In this document: positions 19,685 through 27,529 of the stretch, piece after piece
Layout: every line of letters begins with the position of its first letter
How positions within the stretch are numbered: the stretch's first letter is position 1
Source: a virus
Length of the DNA stretch: 32,217 nucleotides
Strand: one strand, 5' to 3'
Virus record (IMG/VR): IMGVR_UViG_3300032291_000100
Span: 1-32,217 of that record
The notes under the pieces: generated by a model
What the model was told of the DNA's origin: nothing
The model's database searches: none
What the model saw: the letters and a program-made list of their open reading frames with translations, nothing else
Made by a program: the position numbers and the translations under genes

Positions 19685-21088
19685 ATGCAAATACCTATCC
19701 TTAACGGTATTTACACCGACAACACTCCAGAGCTGCGTACATCGTATCCAGTGAACCTTGTGCCTGTGCCTAAGGTATCGGGCATCAGCAATGGCTTTTT
19801 AAGACCTGGTGACGGGATTGTTGCTAACGGGACAGGCCCAGGCATTGACCGTGGCGGGATTAACTGGCAGGACAATTTGTATCGGGTGATGGGTACAAAG
19901 CTGGTGGAAATAGACAGCGCAGGGACAGTCACTATATTGGGCGATGTGGGTGGGCCAACAGACCAACTTGTAACATTTGATTACAGCTTTGACCTATTGG
20001 CAATTGCCTCGGGTGGGCGGCTGTATTACTGGAGTGGCACAACCCTTACGCAAGTAACAGACCCTGACCTTGGCGTGGTGCTTGACTTCTGCTGGGTGGA
20101 TGGTTACTTTATGACCACCGATGGCGAGTTTTTGGTGGTCACTGAGCTGTCAGACCCCACCCAAGTTAACCCGCTGAAATACGGAAGTTCAGAGGTTGAC
20201 CCTGACCCCGTAGTGGCTTTGCTTAAGCTGCGAAACGAGGTCTATGCGCTAAACAGAAACACCATTGAAGTTTTTGACAATGTGGGCGGTGAGTTGTTCC
20301 CATTTGCAAGGGTTGATGGCGCACAATTGCAAAAGGGCGTAGTTGGAACACAGGCTTGTTGCGTTTTTATTGAACGCATTGCTTTTTTAGGCAGTGGGCG
20401 CAATGAAGCTCCTAGCGTTTATGTAGGCGCAGCCGCAACTAATCAGAAACTGAGTACACAAGAGATTGACAATATCTTGCTGCAATATACCGAAGCACAA
20501 TTAGCCTTGGTCAAGCTAGAAGCCAGAAACGACAAAAACCATCAGCACCTTTATGTGCATTTGCCTGACCAGACCCTAGTCTATGACGCATCCGCATCCG
20601 AGGCATTACAAACACCTGTTTGGTTTATCTTGGTAAGCACGTTAACGGGTCTTGCTCAATATCGTGCTCGCAACATGGTTTGGGTTTACGATAAGTGGCT
20701 GGTGGGCGACCCACAATCCAGCAATATTGGTTATTTGGTACAGGACACAGGCCATCACTGGGGCGAACAAGTGCGCTGGGAGTTTGGCACTTTGATTGTT
20801 TACAACGAAAGCAATGGTGCAATATTCAACGAGTTGGAATTAGTGAGCCTGACGGGTAATGTTGTTCTTGGCAAGAATCCACAAATCAGCACCAGTTATT
20901 CTTTAGATGGCAAAGCATACAGCCAAGAGAAGTTTATTGCAGTCGGCACAATCGGCAGTAACAAACGTCTAGCATGGTTTCAACAGGGACACATGAGGAA
21001 CTGGCGCATTCAGCGTTTCCGCGGCGATAGCGATGCCCATGTGTCCTTTATTCGACTTGAGGCTCAGATTGAGCCACTGGCTTATTAA
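19685..21088 (+). CDS. Tail hub / packaged-DNA stabilisation protein, P22 gp10-like
   Basis: A 467-residue beta-rich protein, close to the 472 residues of P22 gp10. The N-terminus IPILNGIYTDNTPELRTSYP and NLVPVPKVSGISNGFLRPGDG match the family, followed by propeller-like repeats (NLYRVMGTKLVEIDSAGTVT, GGRLYYWSGTTL). In P22 six copies of gp10 bind gp4 and carry the tailspikes and needle. Order and length support the call strongly. The next gene's ATG shares its stop (TAATG). Confidence 0.9.
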   Translation: MQIPILNGIYTDNTPELRTSYPVNLVPVPKVSGISNGFLRPGDGIVANGTGPGIDRGGINWQDNLYRVMGTKLVEIDSAGTVTILGDVGGPTDQLVTFDYSFDLLAIASGGRLYYWSGTTLTQVTDPDLGVVLDFCWVDGYFMTTDGEFLVVTELSDPTQVNPLKYGSSEVDPDPVVALLKLRNEVYALNRNTIEVFDNVGGELFPFARVDGAQLQKGVVGTQACCVFIERIAFLGSGRNEAPSVYVGAAATNQKLSTQEIDNILLQYTEAQLALVKLEARNDKNHQHLYVHLPDQTLVYDASASEALQTPVWFILVSTLTGLAQYRARNMVWVYDKWLVGDPQSSNIGYLVQDTGHHWGEQVRWEFGTLIVYNESNGAIFNELELVSLTGNVVLGKNPQISTSYSLDGKAYSQEKFIAVGTIGSNKRLAWFQQGHMRNWRIQRFRGDSDAHVSFIRLEAQIEPLAY

Positions 21089-21882
21089 TGGCGACCGCAC
21101 CTACTTCCCGCAAGTTAAATCTGACGCGAGACCAGCTTGCCCAGTTCTTAACTGACCAACAGCAAATTAGGCAGTTTGAACTTCTATTTTCTACCGTTGA
21201 CCAACTACAAGTCATTACTGGAACAGACTTTGAGTTTCAAGCTGATAATGCTGCGGCTGCCGCAAATGAAGCATTAGCTCAGATTTCGGCTTTAGCGCAA
21301 CAATCAGCAGTGAACGCAGCACTGGCAGAAAACAGGGCAAATCAGGCATTGGCATTAGTGGACAAACTGAACAAGGCTGTTGAAGGCTTGCAAATGACCC
21401 CGCCACCAAGAGAATTTAAGCGAGCAAGATATGGTCAGTTTTACGATACGACTACGCAAATTGCTACTGTAATCAATACACCAAAGGCGTTTACATTTAA
21501 CAACACAGATGAAAGTCAAGGCGTATATCTTGGTTCACCAACATCAAGAATTTATGTTGACACACCAAACATTTACAATTTTTTATTCAGCATCCAATTA
21601 GACAAAACCAGCGGCGGCGTTGGTATTTTTTGGGTGTGGATTCGCATCAATGGAGTTGATGTACCGGACAGCAATAGTCAAGTGCGCTTACAGGGTAATA
21701 ATGCCGAACAACTTGCTACGGTTGGATATTTTTTCAATCTGAAGGCAAACGATTATGTTGAAATTATGTTTGCAGTTGATGATCTCAGTGTGCAAGCCGA
21801 GGCATTTCCAGCATCTGCTTTTTACCCATCCGTTCCGTCTATCATTCTGACAGTTTCAGATAACGTACAAGGAGTTCAATAA
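21088..21882 (+). CDS. Candidate tail needle, gp26-like, with jelly-roll knob
   Basis: A 264-residue protein directly after the gp10-like gene, the place of gp26 in P22. The N-terminus LTRDQLAQFLTDQQQIRQFE (about 12-31) is a motif of phage tail proteins. Residues about 50-102 form an Ala-rich helix suited to a trimeric coiled coil (AAAAANEALAQISALAQQSA). Residues 115-260 are beta-rich and read like a C1q/TNF-type jelly roll (RYGQFYDTTTQIA, VWIRINGVDVPDSNSQVRLQ, YFFNLKANDYVEIMFAVDD). In P22 gp26 plugs the tail and pierces the membrane. The call is from layout, not clear sequence similarity; a fibre or receptor-binding protein is the alternative. Confidence 0.6.
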   Translation: MATAPTSRKLNLTRDQLAQFLTDQQQIRQFELLFSTVDQLQVITGTDFEFQADNAAAAANEALAQISALAQQSAVNAALAENRANQALALVDKLNKAVEGLQMTPPPREFKRARYGQFYDTTTQIATVINTPKAFTFNNTDESQGVYLGSPTSRIYVDTPNIYNFLFSIQLDKTSGGVGIFWVWIRINGVDVPDSNSQVRLQGNNAEQLATVGYFFNLKANDYVEIMFAVDDLSVQAEAFPASAFYPSVPSIILTVSDNVQGVQ

Positions 21883-22218
21883 ATGACCGTAACAGTAAAG
21901 GTGCTAATCCCTGCGAAACAGGCAGAAAACGCACAAACCACCCAATACACTGCAACGAATGTCAAGGCAATTATTGACAAGTTCACGGTGACCAACACCA
22001 GTGCCAACAATGTGACTTTCAGTTGCAACTTGGTCACTAGTGGCGGTTCAGCAGGGGCATCAAACCTGATTATTGATACTCGTACCATTGTGCCTGATGA
22101 GACCTACACTTGCCCTGAGCTAGTTGGTCAGGCATTAGACGTTGGTGGTTTTATTTCAACAATTGCAGGGACTGCAACATCCCTGACCATCCGTGCATCA
22201 GGCCGAGAAATTTCATAA
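21883..22218 (+). CDS. Small beta-rich structural protein
   Basis: A 111-residue protein of alternating hydrophobic and polar residues without Trp, ending SLTIRASGREIS. It looks like an Ig-like or small beta-sandwich fold (NVKAIIDKFTVTNTSANNVT). GGAG lies upstream. Similar short proteins stand among tail genes of aquatic phages. Likely virion-associated, function unknown. Confidence 0.65.
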   Translation: MTVTVKVLIPAKQAENAQTTQYTATNVKAIIDKFTVTNTSANNVTFSCNLVTSGGSAGASNLIIDTRTIVPDETYTCPELVGQALDVGGFISTIAGTATSLTIRASGREIS

Positions 22219-22228
22219 GGAGTAGAAA

Positions 22229-22627
22229 ATGAAAGATTTTATGGTTATCCCCAAGGGCTTCATGGGTTTGCCCAGTGAAGAAGAGTTTTTGACCGTTGCT
22301 GAAAATAAAGCCAATTTTCTGATTGCGGTTAAAGATTGGCACTATGGGCCAGAAGAACCCAGCAATGACCCAAAGTCAAACCCTGAGTTTTATGACTCAC
22401 TGGCAGAGGCCATGCAGTGTGATGCTAAAGACGCAAGGCGCAAACATTGCTCTAACTGTGAGTATTACGACAACAGCTTAATGACGCAAGTAAGAATCGA
22501 ACGCATACCAATGGCTGGCTATGACACGGGCTACGGTTATCGTGGTCACTGCGAAAAACTGAACTTTATCTGCAACGATATGCGGGTCTGTCAGTCATGG
22601 GAAGAGCGTGAATCCGAAATGGATTGA
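22229..22627 (+). CDS. Cys-rich protein, probably metal-binding
   Basis: A 132-residue protein. The C-terminal half has Cys74, Cys77 (HCSNCEYYD), Cys108 (GHCEKL), Cys115 and Cys121 (CNDMRVCQSWE), a pattern fit for zinc or an iron-sulfur cluster; it recalls small high-potential iron-sulfur-like proteins (CxxC, then C, C). The N-terminal half is soluble and acidic. AAGGAG precedes the ATG. I have seen relatives in tail regions of other phages but know no function. Confidence 0.65.
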   Translation: MKDFMVIPKGFMGLPSEEEFLTVAENKANFLIAVKDWHYGPEEPSNDPKSNPEFYDSLAEAMQCDAKDARRKHCSNCEYYDNSLMTQVRIERIPMAGYDTGYGYRGHCEKLNFICNDMRVCQSWEERESEMD

Positions 22628-22631
22628 CGAA

Positions 22632-22715
22632 ATGCCAAAATGTGCGAAAATAATCACCACTGAGCCGTTCGAGCCACCAGTAGCTCAAAAGCCCCTGCAA
22701 AGGAGTTCTCGATGA
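22632..22715 (+). CDS. 27-residue peptide before the cupin gene
   Basis: The frame MPKCAKIITTEPFEPPVAQK plus PLQRSSR fills the gap between two genes and ends as ATGA with the cupin start. The peptide is basic and Pro-rich. Its own ribosome site is weak, and the AAGGAG inside it serves the cupin gene. It may be a translated peptide or simply a coupling device. Moderate to low confidence. Confidence 0.4.
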   Translation: MPKCAKIITTEPFEPPVAQKPLQRSSR

Positions 22716-23167
22716 GTCATGTTGCGGTTCATGTAGTGAAAGATGTTCCAGTTGAACATCTGCCAATCTATCGCCTAGAGTCTGAGCTTCTTAAGCTGCC
22801 TCAGGTAGAGATGCCCGTAGTTCACGACTTCTGCAACGGCCTATATGCTCGCACAATGCACATCCCTGCTGGTACTGTTCTAACTGGTGCAATTCACCGA
22901 GAAGAATCATTTTTCTTAGTACGCAAGGGAGAACTGATTGTCAGCACAGACAGCGGTTCACGCACCATTGGCCCAGGTGATATGAGCGTTTCTAAGATCG
23001 GAACAAAACGTGCTGGCATTACTTTGACTGACGTTGAAGTAACTACATTTCACGCAAACCCAACCAACGAACAAGAACCACAGGCCTTGTGGGATTTGTT
23101 TACTATTCCAGCGCCAATGCCAGCTATAAAAGCTACGCAAACTGCGAACTTGGAGGAATCAAAATGA
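22712..23167 (+). CDS. Cupin-fold protein in the tail module
   Basis: A 151-residue protein with a single cupin: GLYARTMHIPAGTVLTGAIH (about 43-62, His62), RKGELIVSTDSGSRTIGPGD (about 71-90) and TTFHANP (His114). Only some of the usual metal ligands are present, so enzymatic function is uncertain. AAGGAG stands 6 bases before the ATG. Cupin-like proteins appear among structural genes in several aquatic phages. It could bind a sugar or metal in the tail, or act in the cell. Confidence 0.7.
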   Translation: MSHVAVHVVKDVPVEHLPIYRLESELLKLPQVEMPVVHDFCNGLYARTMHIPAGTVLTGAIHREESFFLVRKGELIVSTDSGSRTIGPGDMSVSKIGTKRAGITLTDVEVTTFHANPTNEQEPQALWDLFTIPAPMPAIKATQTANLEESK

Positions 23168-23811
23168 CATTCGGATTATCATCCGCAGCACTAGCTGCTA
23201 TTGCTGTAGGTGGCGCAACTGTTGTTTCTGGCTATATGCAGGGTGAAGCGGCTAAAGGTGCAGCAGAAACACAAGGCGCAGCCGCTGAAGCTGGAATTGC
23301 AGAACAACGCAGACAATTTGATGCAATTCAAAAACTACTAAATCCTTACGTCTCTGCTGGAGAACCTGCACTTGAAGCACAGCAAGCCTTTCTCGGTCTT
23401 AAAGGGCCAGAGGCAGAACGTGCGGCTATTGAGCGGATTAGTGGTGGAGAAACATTTCAAGCTCTTGCAGGTCAAGGCGAGGAAGCATTGCTTCAACGTG
23501 CATCTGCCACTGGCGGCTTGCGTGGCGGGAATATCCAAGGCGCACTGGCTCAGTTCCGACCAGCTCTTTTGTCCAGCCTCATTGAGAATCAATATAGCCG
23601 TTTGGGTGGCATGACATCTCTTGGGCAACAATCCGCAGTTGGTGTTGGTAATGCTGGAATGACAACAGGCACAAATGTGGCTAACTTATTAGGCCAACAA
23701 GGTGCAGCACAAGCTGGCGGTCAGATTGCCCAAGGAAAAGCATTTGCTTCAATCCCCGCAAGTATTGCTGGAAGTCTTGGTATTTATAGCGGCCTCGGAG
23801 GGAAATTCTAA
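23164..23811 (+). CDS. DNA ejection protein, P22 gp7-like
   Basis: A 215-residue protein. A hydrophobic N-terminal segment (SSAALAAIAVGGATVVSGYM) is followed by the family blocks QRRQFDAIQKLLNPYVSAGE, ALEAQQAFLGLKGPEAERAA and SATGGLRGGNIQGALAQFRP. Such proteins are packaged in the head and ejected into the cell envelope to help DNA entry. The start at 23164 overlaps the cupin stop as ATGA, while a longer frame from 23089 does not fit. The C-terminus is Gly/Ala-rich. Confidence 0.88.
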   Translation: MTFGLSSAALAAIAVGGATVVSGYMQGEAAKGAAETQGAAAEAGIAEQRRQFDAIQKLLNPYVSAGEPALEAQQAFLGLKGPEAERAAIERISGGETFQALAGQGEEALLQRASATGGLRGGNIQGALAQFRPALLSSLIENQYSRLGGMTSLGQQSAVGVGNAGMTTGTNVANLLGQQGAAQAGGQIAQGKAFASIPASIAGSLGIYSGLGGKF

Positions 23812-25160
23812 TGCCAGCACCAATTGATTACGGCGTTGAAGTCGTCGACCCAACAAAAGCCTTCTTAGGCGCTTTCCAAGCTGGAGCAAGCATTCAAGAA
23901 GCTCGATTTAAGCAGCAGAAACAAGAGAAGGAACAAGCAAATCAATTGCTTATCCAAGAAGGATTTAAGAAGCTGAGTGGGCCAAATGCAACTGCTGCCG
24001 ACTATGCCAACCTATCCATGATGCTGCCAGAACCGCAAGCAAAAGCTGTGCGTGAAAGTTTCAGCCTGTTATCAGGTGAGCGTCAGCAAACAGCATTGCA
24101 ACAATCAGGACAGATTTTTTCTGCATTCAAAGCTGGAAAGCCAGAGATTGCTATTAGTTTGCTTGAACAACAGATTGCAGCAAAGCGCAATTCTAAAGAT
24201 GAAGAAGGTGCTAAGTTTTTGGAGACTTGGCGCGATGTGGCAAAGGAAAACCCAAAGGCCACCGAAGATTTCTTTGGTTACACCATCTCACAAATGCCTG
24301 GTGGTGACAAAGTAATTACCAGTGCATTGGCACTGACTAAAGGACAACAGGATGAAAAACTGTTTCCAGATTTACTAGCGCAGAAAAAGGCCGAAATGCT
24401 CAAGGCTAAAACAGATGCAGACAAATCAGCAATTGAGGCTAAATATGCAGAAAAGTTTGCACTTGCAGATTTAAAGAAAAAAGCTGCTGACCTTGGTTTG
24501 ACACAAGCGCAAACTGGCTCGGCATTGGCTCAGACAAAAAAACTTAGTTTGGAAATTAAAAAATCTGCACTCGAGTTAGAAGCACTCAAAGCCAGTGGTG
24601 GACTCGACCCAGCCAAAGCATTTGAGCAAGAAGAAAAACTGCGTAAAGAATATCAAGGCAGAACCAAGGTATATGGTGAACTGGGTTCAACCTATCAAAA
24701 CATTAAGTCATCATCCGAGGCTAAGAATGGGCCAGGTGACATTGCTTTGATTACTGGTTTTATGAAAATGCTTGACCCAGGCTCAGTGGTGCGCGAAACT
24801 GAATTTGCGACTGCAAGAGATACGGCTGGTCTGTTTGAAAATTTAAAAAATCAATCACAAAAGTTACAAAGTGGTCAACTTTTTTCGCTTGATTCAAAAC
24901 AGCGCCAAGAGTATGTCAATCTGGCTAAGCAATATCTTGATTCTGCACAAAAGAAAGCAGGAGATGATAAGAAAGCACTTGGCGTAGTGGTCAAGAATTA
25001 CAAACTTAACCCTGAAAACGTGTTTGGCCCAGAGACAGCAGCACCTCCACCAACTCCATCACCAAATAGTGTGATAGTTAATGGTCAGACTTACACCCGT
25101 CCTGCAAACTTCACTGATGCTCAGTGGAACGCATATAAACAATCTATGGGGGTGCAATGA
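23811..25160 (+). CDS. DNA ejection protein, P22 gp20-like
   Basis: A 449-residue helical protein, close to P22 gp20 (471). The N-terminus has VDPTKAFLGAFQAGASIQEA and a helical region with Gln-rich coils (about 20-60). The central coiled coil (DLKKKAADLGLTQAQTGSAL) precedes the block GDIALITGFMKMLDPGSVVR with ETEFATARD, typical of this group. The C-terminus has a Pro linker and a short domain, PANFTDAQWNAYKQSMG. It would be ejected with the gp7- and gp16-like proteins into the periplasm. Confidence 0.85.
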   Translation: MPAPIDYGVEVVDPTKAFLGAFQAGASIQEARFKQQKQEKEQANQLLIQEGFKKLSGPNATAADYANLSMMLPEPQAKAVRESFSLLSGERQQTALQQSGQIFSAFKAGKPEIAISLLEQQIAAKRNSKDEEGAKFLETWRDVAKENPKATEDFFGYTISQMPGGDKVITSALALTKGQQDEKLFPDLLAQKKAEMLKAKTDADKSAIEAKYAEKFALADLKKKAADLGLTQAQTGSALAQTKKLSLEIKKSALELEALKASGGLDPAKAFEQEEKLRKEYQGRTKVYGELGSTYQNIKSSSEAKNGPGDIALITGFMKMLDPGSVVRETEFATARDTAGLFENLKNQSQKLQSGQLFSLDSKQRQEYVNLAKQYLDSAQKKAGDDKKALGVVVKNYKLNPENVFGPETAAPPPTPSPNSVIVNGQTYTRPANFTDAQWNAYKQSMGVQ

Positions 25161-27529
25161 GTCCGGAAGAATGGCTGGCATCCCAGACTAAGCAGGCAAC
25201 GCCAGCAGTGCCTGCGAATGCGGCCCCCATGTCGCCTGAACAATGGGCGGCATCACAGCCAAAGCCAATGGGCTTTTTGGAGAGCATTTCAGAATCAATT
25301 ACTGGCCGACAACGTGCAACCCCTGAGACGCAAGCACTTCCTGAGTGGGTAAATATGCCAGAACTTAACCAGTTAAGTGTGGCTGGTTTCAAAACCGCAT
25401 TGGGAACGCTTATGAGCGACCCAAAAGAAACCGTGCAAGTTTTGCAAGCAAACTTTCCTGGAGTTCAAGTCCGACAAGATGCTAAAGGCAACTACCTACT
25501 ACGGTCATCGGTTGACCAACAAGAGTACGCAATAACCCCAGGTTTAACTTTTGGTGATATTCCACGCATTGGCTCGGCACTAGCAGCCTTCACTCCAGCA
25601 GGTCGAGCAACAACTATTCCTAGCGCATTTATGAGAAGCGCAGGAACACAGGCCATCATTGAGACAAGCCAAGCGGCAACTGGTGGTGAATTCAACAAAG
25701 GCGAAGTGTTCACAGCCGCAGTCACAGGCCCAGCAGGGCAGATTTTGCAGAGAACTGTGCCTCCAGTTGTCCAAGCAGTTAAAAAGGGCATACAGCGTGT
25801 TACAGGCAAAGCACCTGCGCCAGCCGCAGCCGCACCAATGGGAACAGCAATAACCCCAGAAGCACCTCCAACAACGCCTGTTGCCGCAGCAATACCAGAG
25901 ACAGTTCCAGTTGCCGCAGAGATTCCGGTAGCAGCACCCGCAGCACCCACAGTAGCACCAGTTGTAGTAGAGATTACCGAAGAAGAGATTGGAAGTCTGG
26001 TCAAAAAAGCCTCAGGCACAGGATTTGGTTCGGCTGGCGCACGTGACCGCTTAGCAGACCTTGCTCAAGTTAATGTTACAGCTAAAGAAGCAGCAGACAG
26101 GCTTGGCATCCAACTACCTGCTGATGTGTTTAGTGACAACCCACAAGTCCGAGCAGCCGCAGGTTTGACAAGATCAGCCGCAGGTAGTGAGGCAGAGGCA
26201 GCATGGCGCAATACGGTTACTCAGGCCGTGGACAAGGCAGATGATGTAATCAAGCAATTTGATGCTACCTTTGTTGAAGGTGCAGTTGCACCTGGCGTAG
26301 TCTCGCAAAAGATTAAAGACTCACTCATCCAACAACAAAAAACAACGGCTCAAGAAGCAAAAGTTTTATATGAAGCAGTTGATTTAAAAGTACCAGAGCA
26401 AACATTGGTTACATTTCCAGCACTAAAAGCGAAACTAGCTGAAATAGCAACAAGATTAGGCGAAGAGGGCGTTGAGAAAAATTCAACCCTTAAAATGTTT
26501 AATAAAATGGTGAGTGATGCTGATGCAGGTAAAGTCCCGTATGGTCGTTTAAAAGAAGAAAAAACTCTGATTGGTGATTCAATCAAGTTTGGTCAGAATG
26601 ATTATTCAAAAAGCATATCTCAAGGCAGATTAAAAGAAATATATGGCGCATTAGCAAAAGACCAGCTTGACAATGTTGAAAAGTTGGCAGATGCAGAAAC
26701 ACGTCAACAATTACGTAGTGCCAACCTTTTAACTGCAAAAGAAAAAGCAATAGGTCAACGAATCATCAATGCGTTTGGTCAAGATATTGAAGGCAGTTTA
26801 GGTTCAAAATTAAGATCAGCAATTATCAGTGGTGGCAAGGGTGATACAGGCGACTTCAATCGTTTGCTCAAAATAGTGCCAGAGGAGTTTCGTAAAGAAA
26901 CGGTGGCAACGGCATTGGCGGCGGCTACAAGGTCTGCAAGGGGTGCAGAAAAGGGTGGCTTTGGGTTTTCGGAGTTTGCTGATTTATATCCCAAATTAAG
27001 AGCAAATCCACCTGTTTATAAGACTATTGTGGACACGCTTGGTAAAGACTCAACAGATGTGTTGCGTGACCTATACGTTGTTTCTAAGCGTGTCACAGAG
27101 GCTAGAGCTAATGTTTTGACCACAGGAAAAGCAAACCAAGCGTTGCTGCAAGGTATGCAAGCCGAAAGCCTGATTGGTAAGGTTATGGAAAGCACTTTAG
27201 CCAAAGGCGCATTAACTGGTGCTGCTGCAATGGGTGGCCCTATCGCAGCCGCAGCAACATCGGTGATAACTGGAGCAATGACCCAAGGTAACAAGGATTC
27301 ACTAAAAGCAGCAGGAAAACTTTTTGCTGATGAGGGATTCCAAAAACTTGCTGTTGAAGCTGCAACCACTGGAACACCAAGCACAGCTACTATTCGCCGT
27401 GTAGCCATGTCAGAAGCCTTCCAAAATTTTTCAGATGCAGCTAAACTGCCAAAAGCATTAGATGCAAGAATTCAATGGTTGCAGACAGCAACCCAAGCCG
27501 AGCGTCAATTTGACCAGGAGAACCAATAA
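25157..27529 (+). CDS. DNA ejection protein, P22 gp16-like (large)
   Basis: A 790-residue protein, longer than P22 gp16 (609). It starts with two copies of MSPExWxASQ (residues 1-10 and 25-34). A Pro/Ala linker follows at about 215-275. The rest is helical, with a Gly/Ala hydrophobic stretch near residues 676-712 (LTGAAAMGGPIAAAATSVIT) that could enter a membrane. No lysozyme or transglycosylase motif is visible. Third ejection gene in the order 7-20-16, as in P22, and just before the tailspike. Call by place and composition. Confidence 0.75.
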   Translation: MSPEEWLASQTKQATPAVPANAAPMSPEQWAASQPKPMGFLESISESITGRQRATPETQALPEWVNMPELNQLSVAGFKTALGTLMSDPKETVQVLQANFPGVQVRQDAKGNYLLRSSVDQQEYAITPGLTFGDIPRIGSALAAFTPAGRATTIPSAFMRSAGTQAIIETSQAATGGEFNKGEVFTAAVTGPAGQILQRTVPPVVQAVKKGIQRVTGKAPAPAAAAPMGTAITPEAPPTTPVAAAIPETVPVAAEIPVAAPAAPTVAPVVVEITEEEIGSLVKKASGTGFGSAGARDRLADLAQVNVTAKEAADRLGIQLPADVFSDNPQVRAAAGLTRSAAGSEAEAAWRNTVTQAVDKADDVIKQFDATFVEGAVAPGVVSQKIKDSLIQQQKTTAQEAKVLYEAVDLKVPEQTLVTFPALKAKLAEIATRLGEEGVEKNSTLKMFNKMVSDADAGKVPYGRLKEEKTLIGDSIKFGQNDYSKSISQGRLKEIYGALAKDQLDNVEKLADAETRQQLRSANLLTAKEKAIGQRIINAFGQDIEGSLGSKLRSAIISGGKGDTGDFNRLLKIVPEEFRKETVATALAAATRSARGAEKGGFGFSEFADLYPKLRANPPVYKTIVDTLGKDSTDVLRDLYVVSKRVTEARANVLTTGKANQALLQGMQAESLIGKVMESTLAKGALTGAAAMGGPIAAAATSVITGAMTQGNKDSLKAAGKLFADEGFQKLAVEAATTGTPSTATIRRVAMSEAFQNFSDAAKLPKALDARIQWLQTATQAERQFDQENQ

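Noticed and set aside
25492-26019. Minus-strand frame of 175 codons
   Set aside because: Antisense to the Pro/Ala-rich linker of the gp16-like gene; such linkers often leave open shadow frames.
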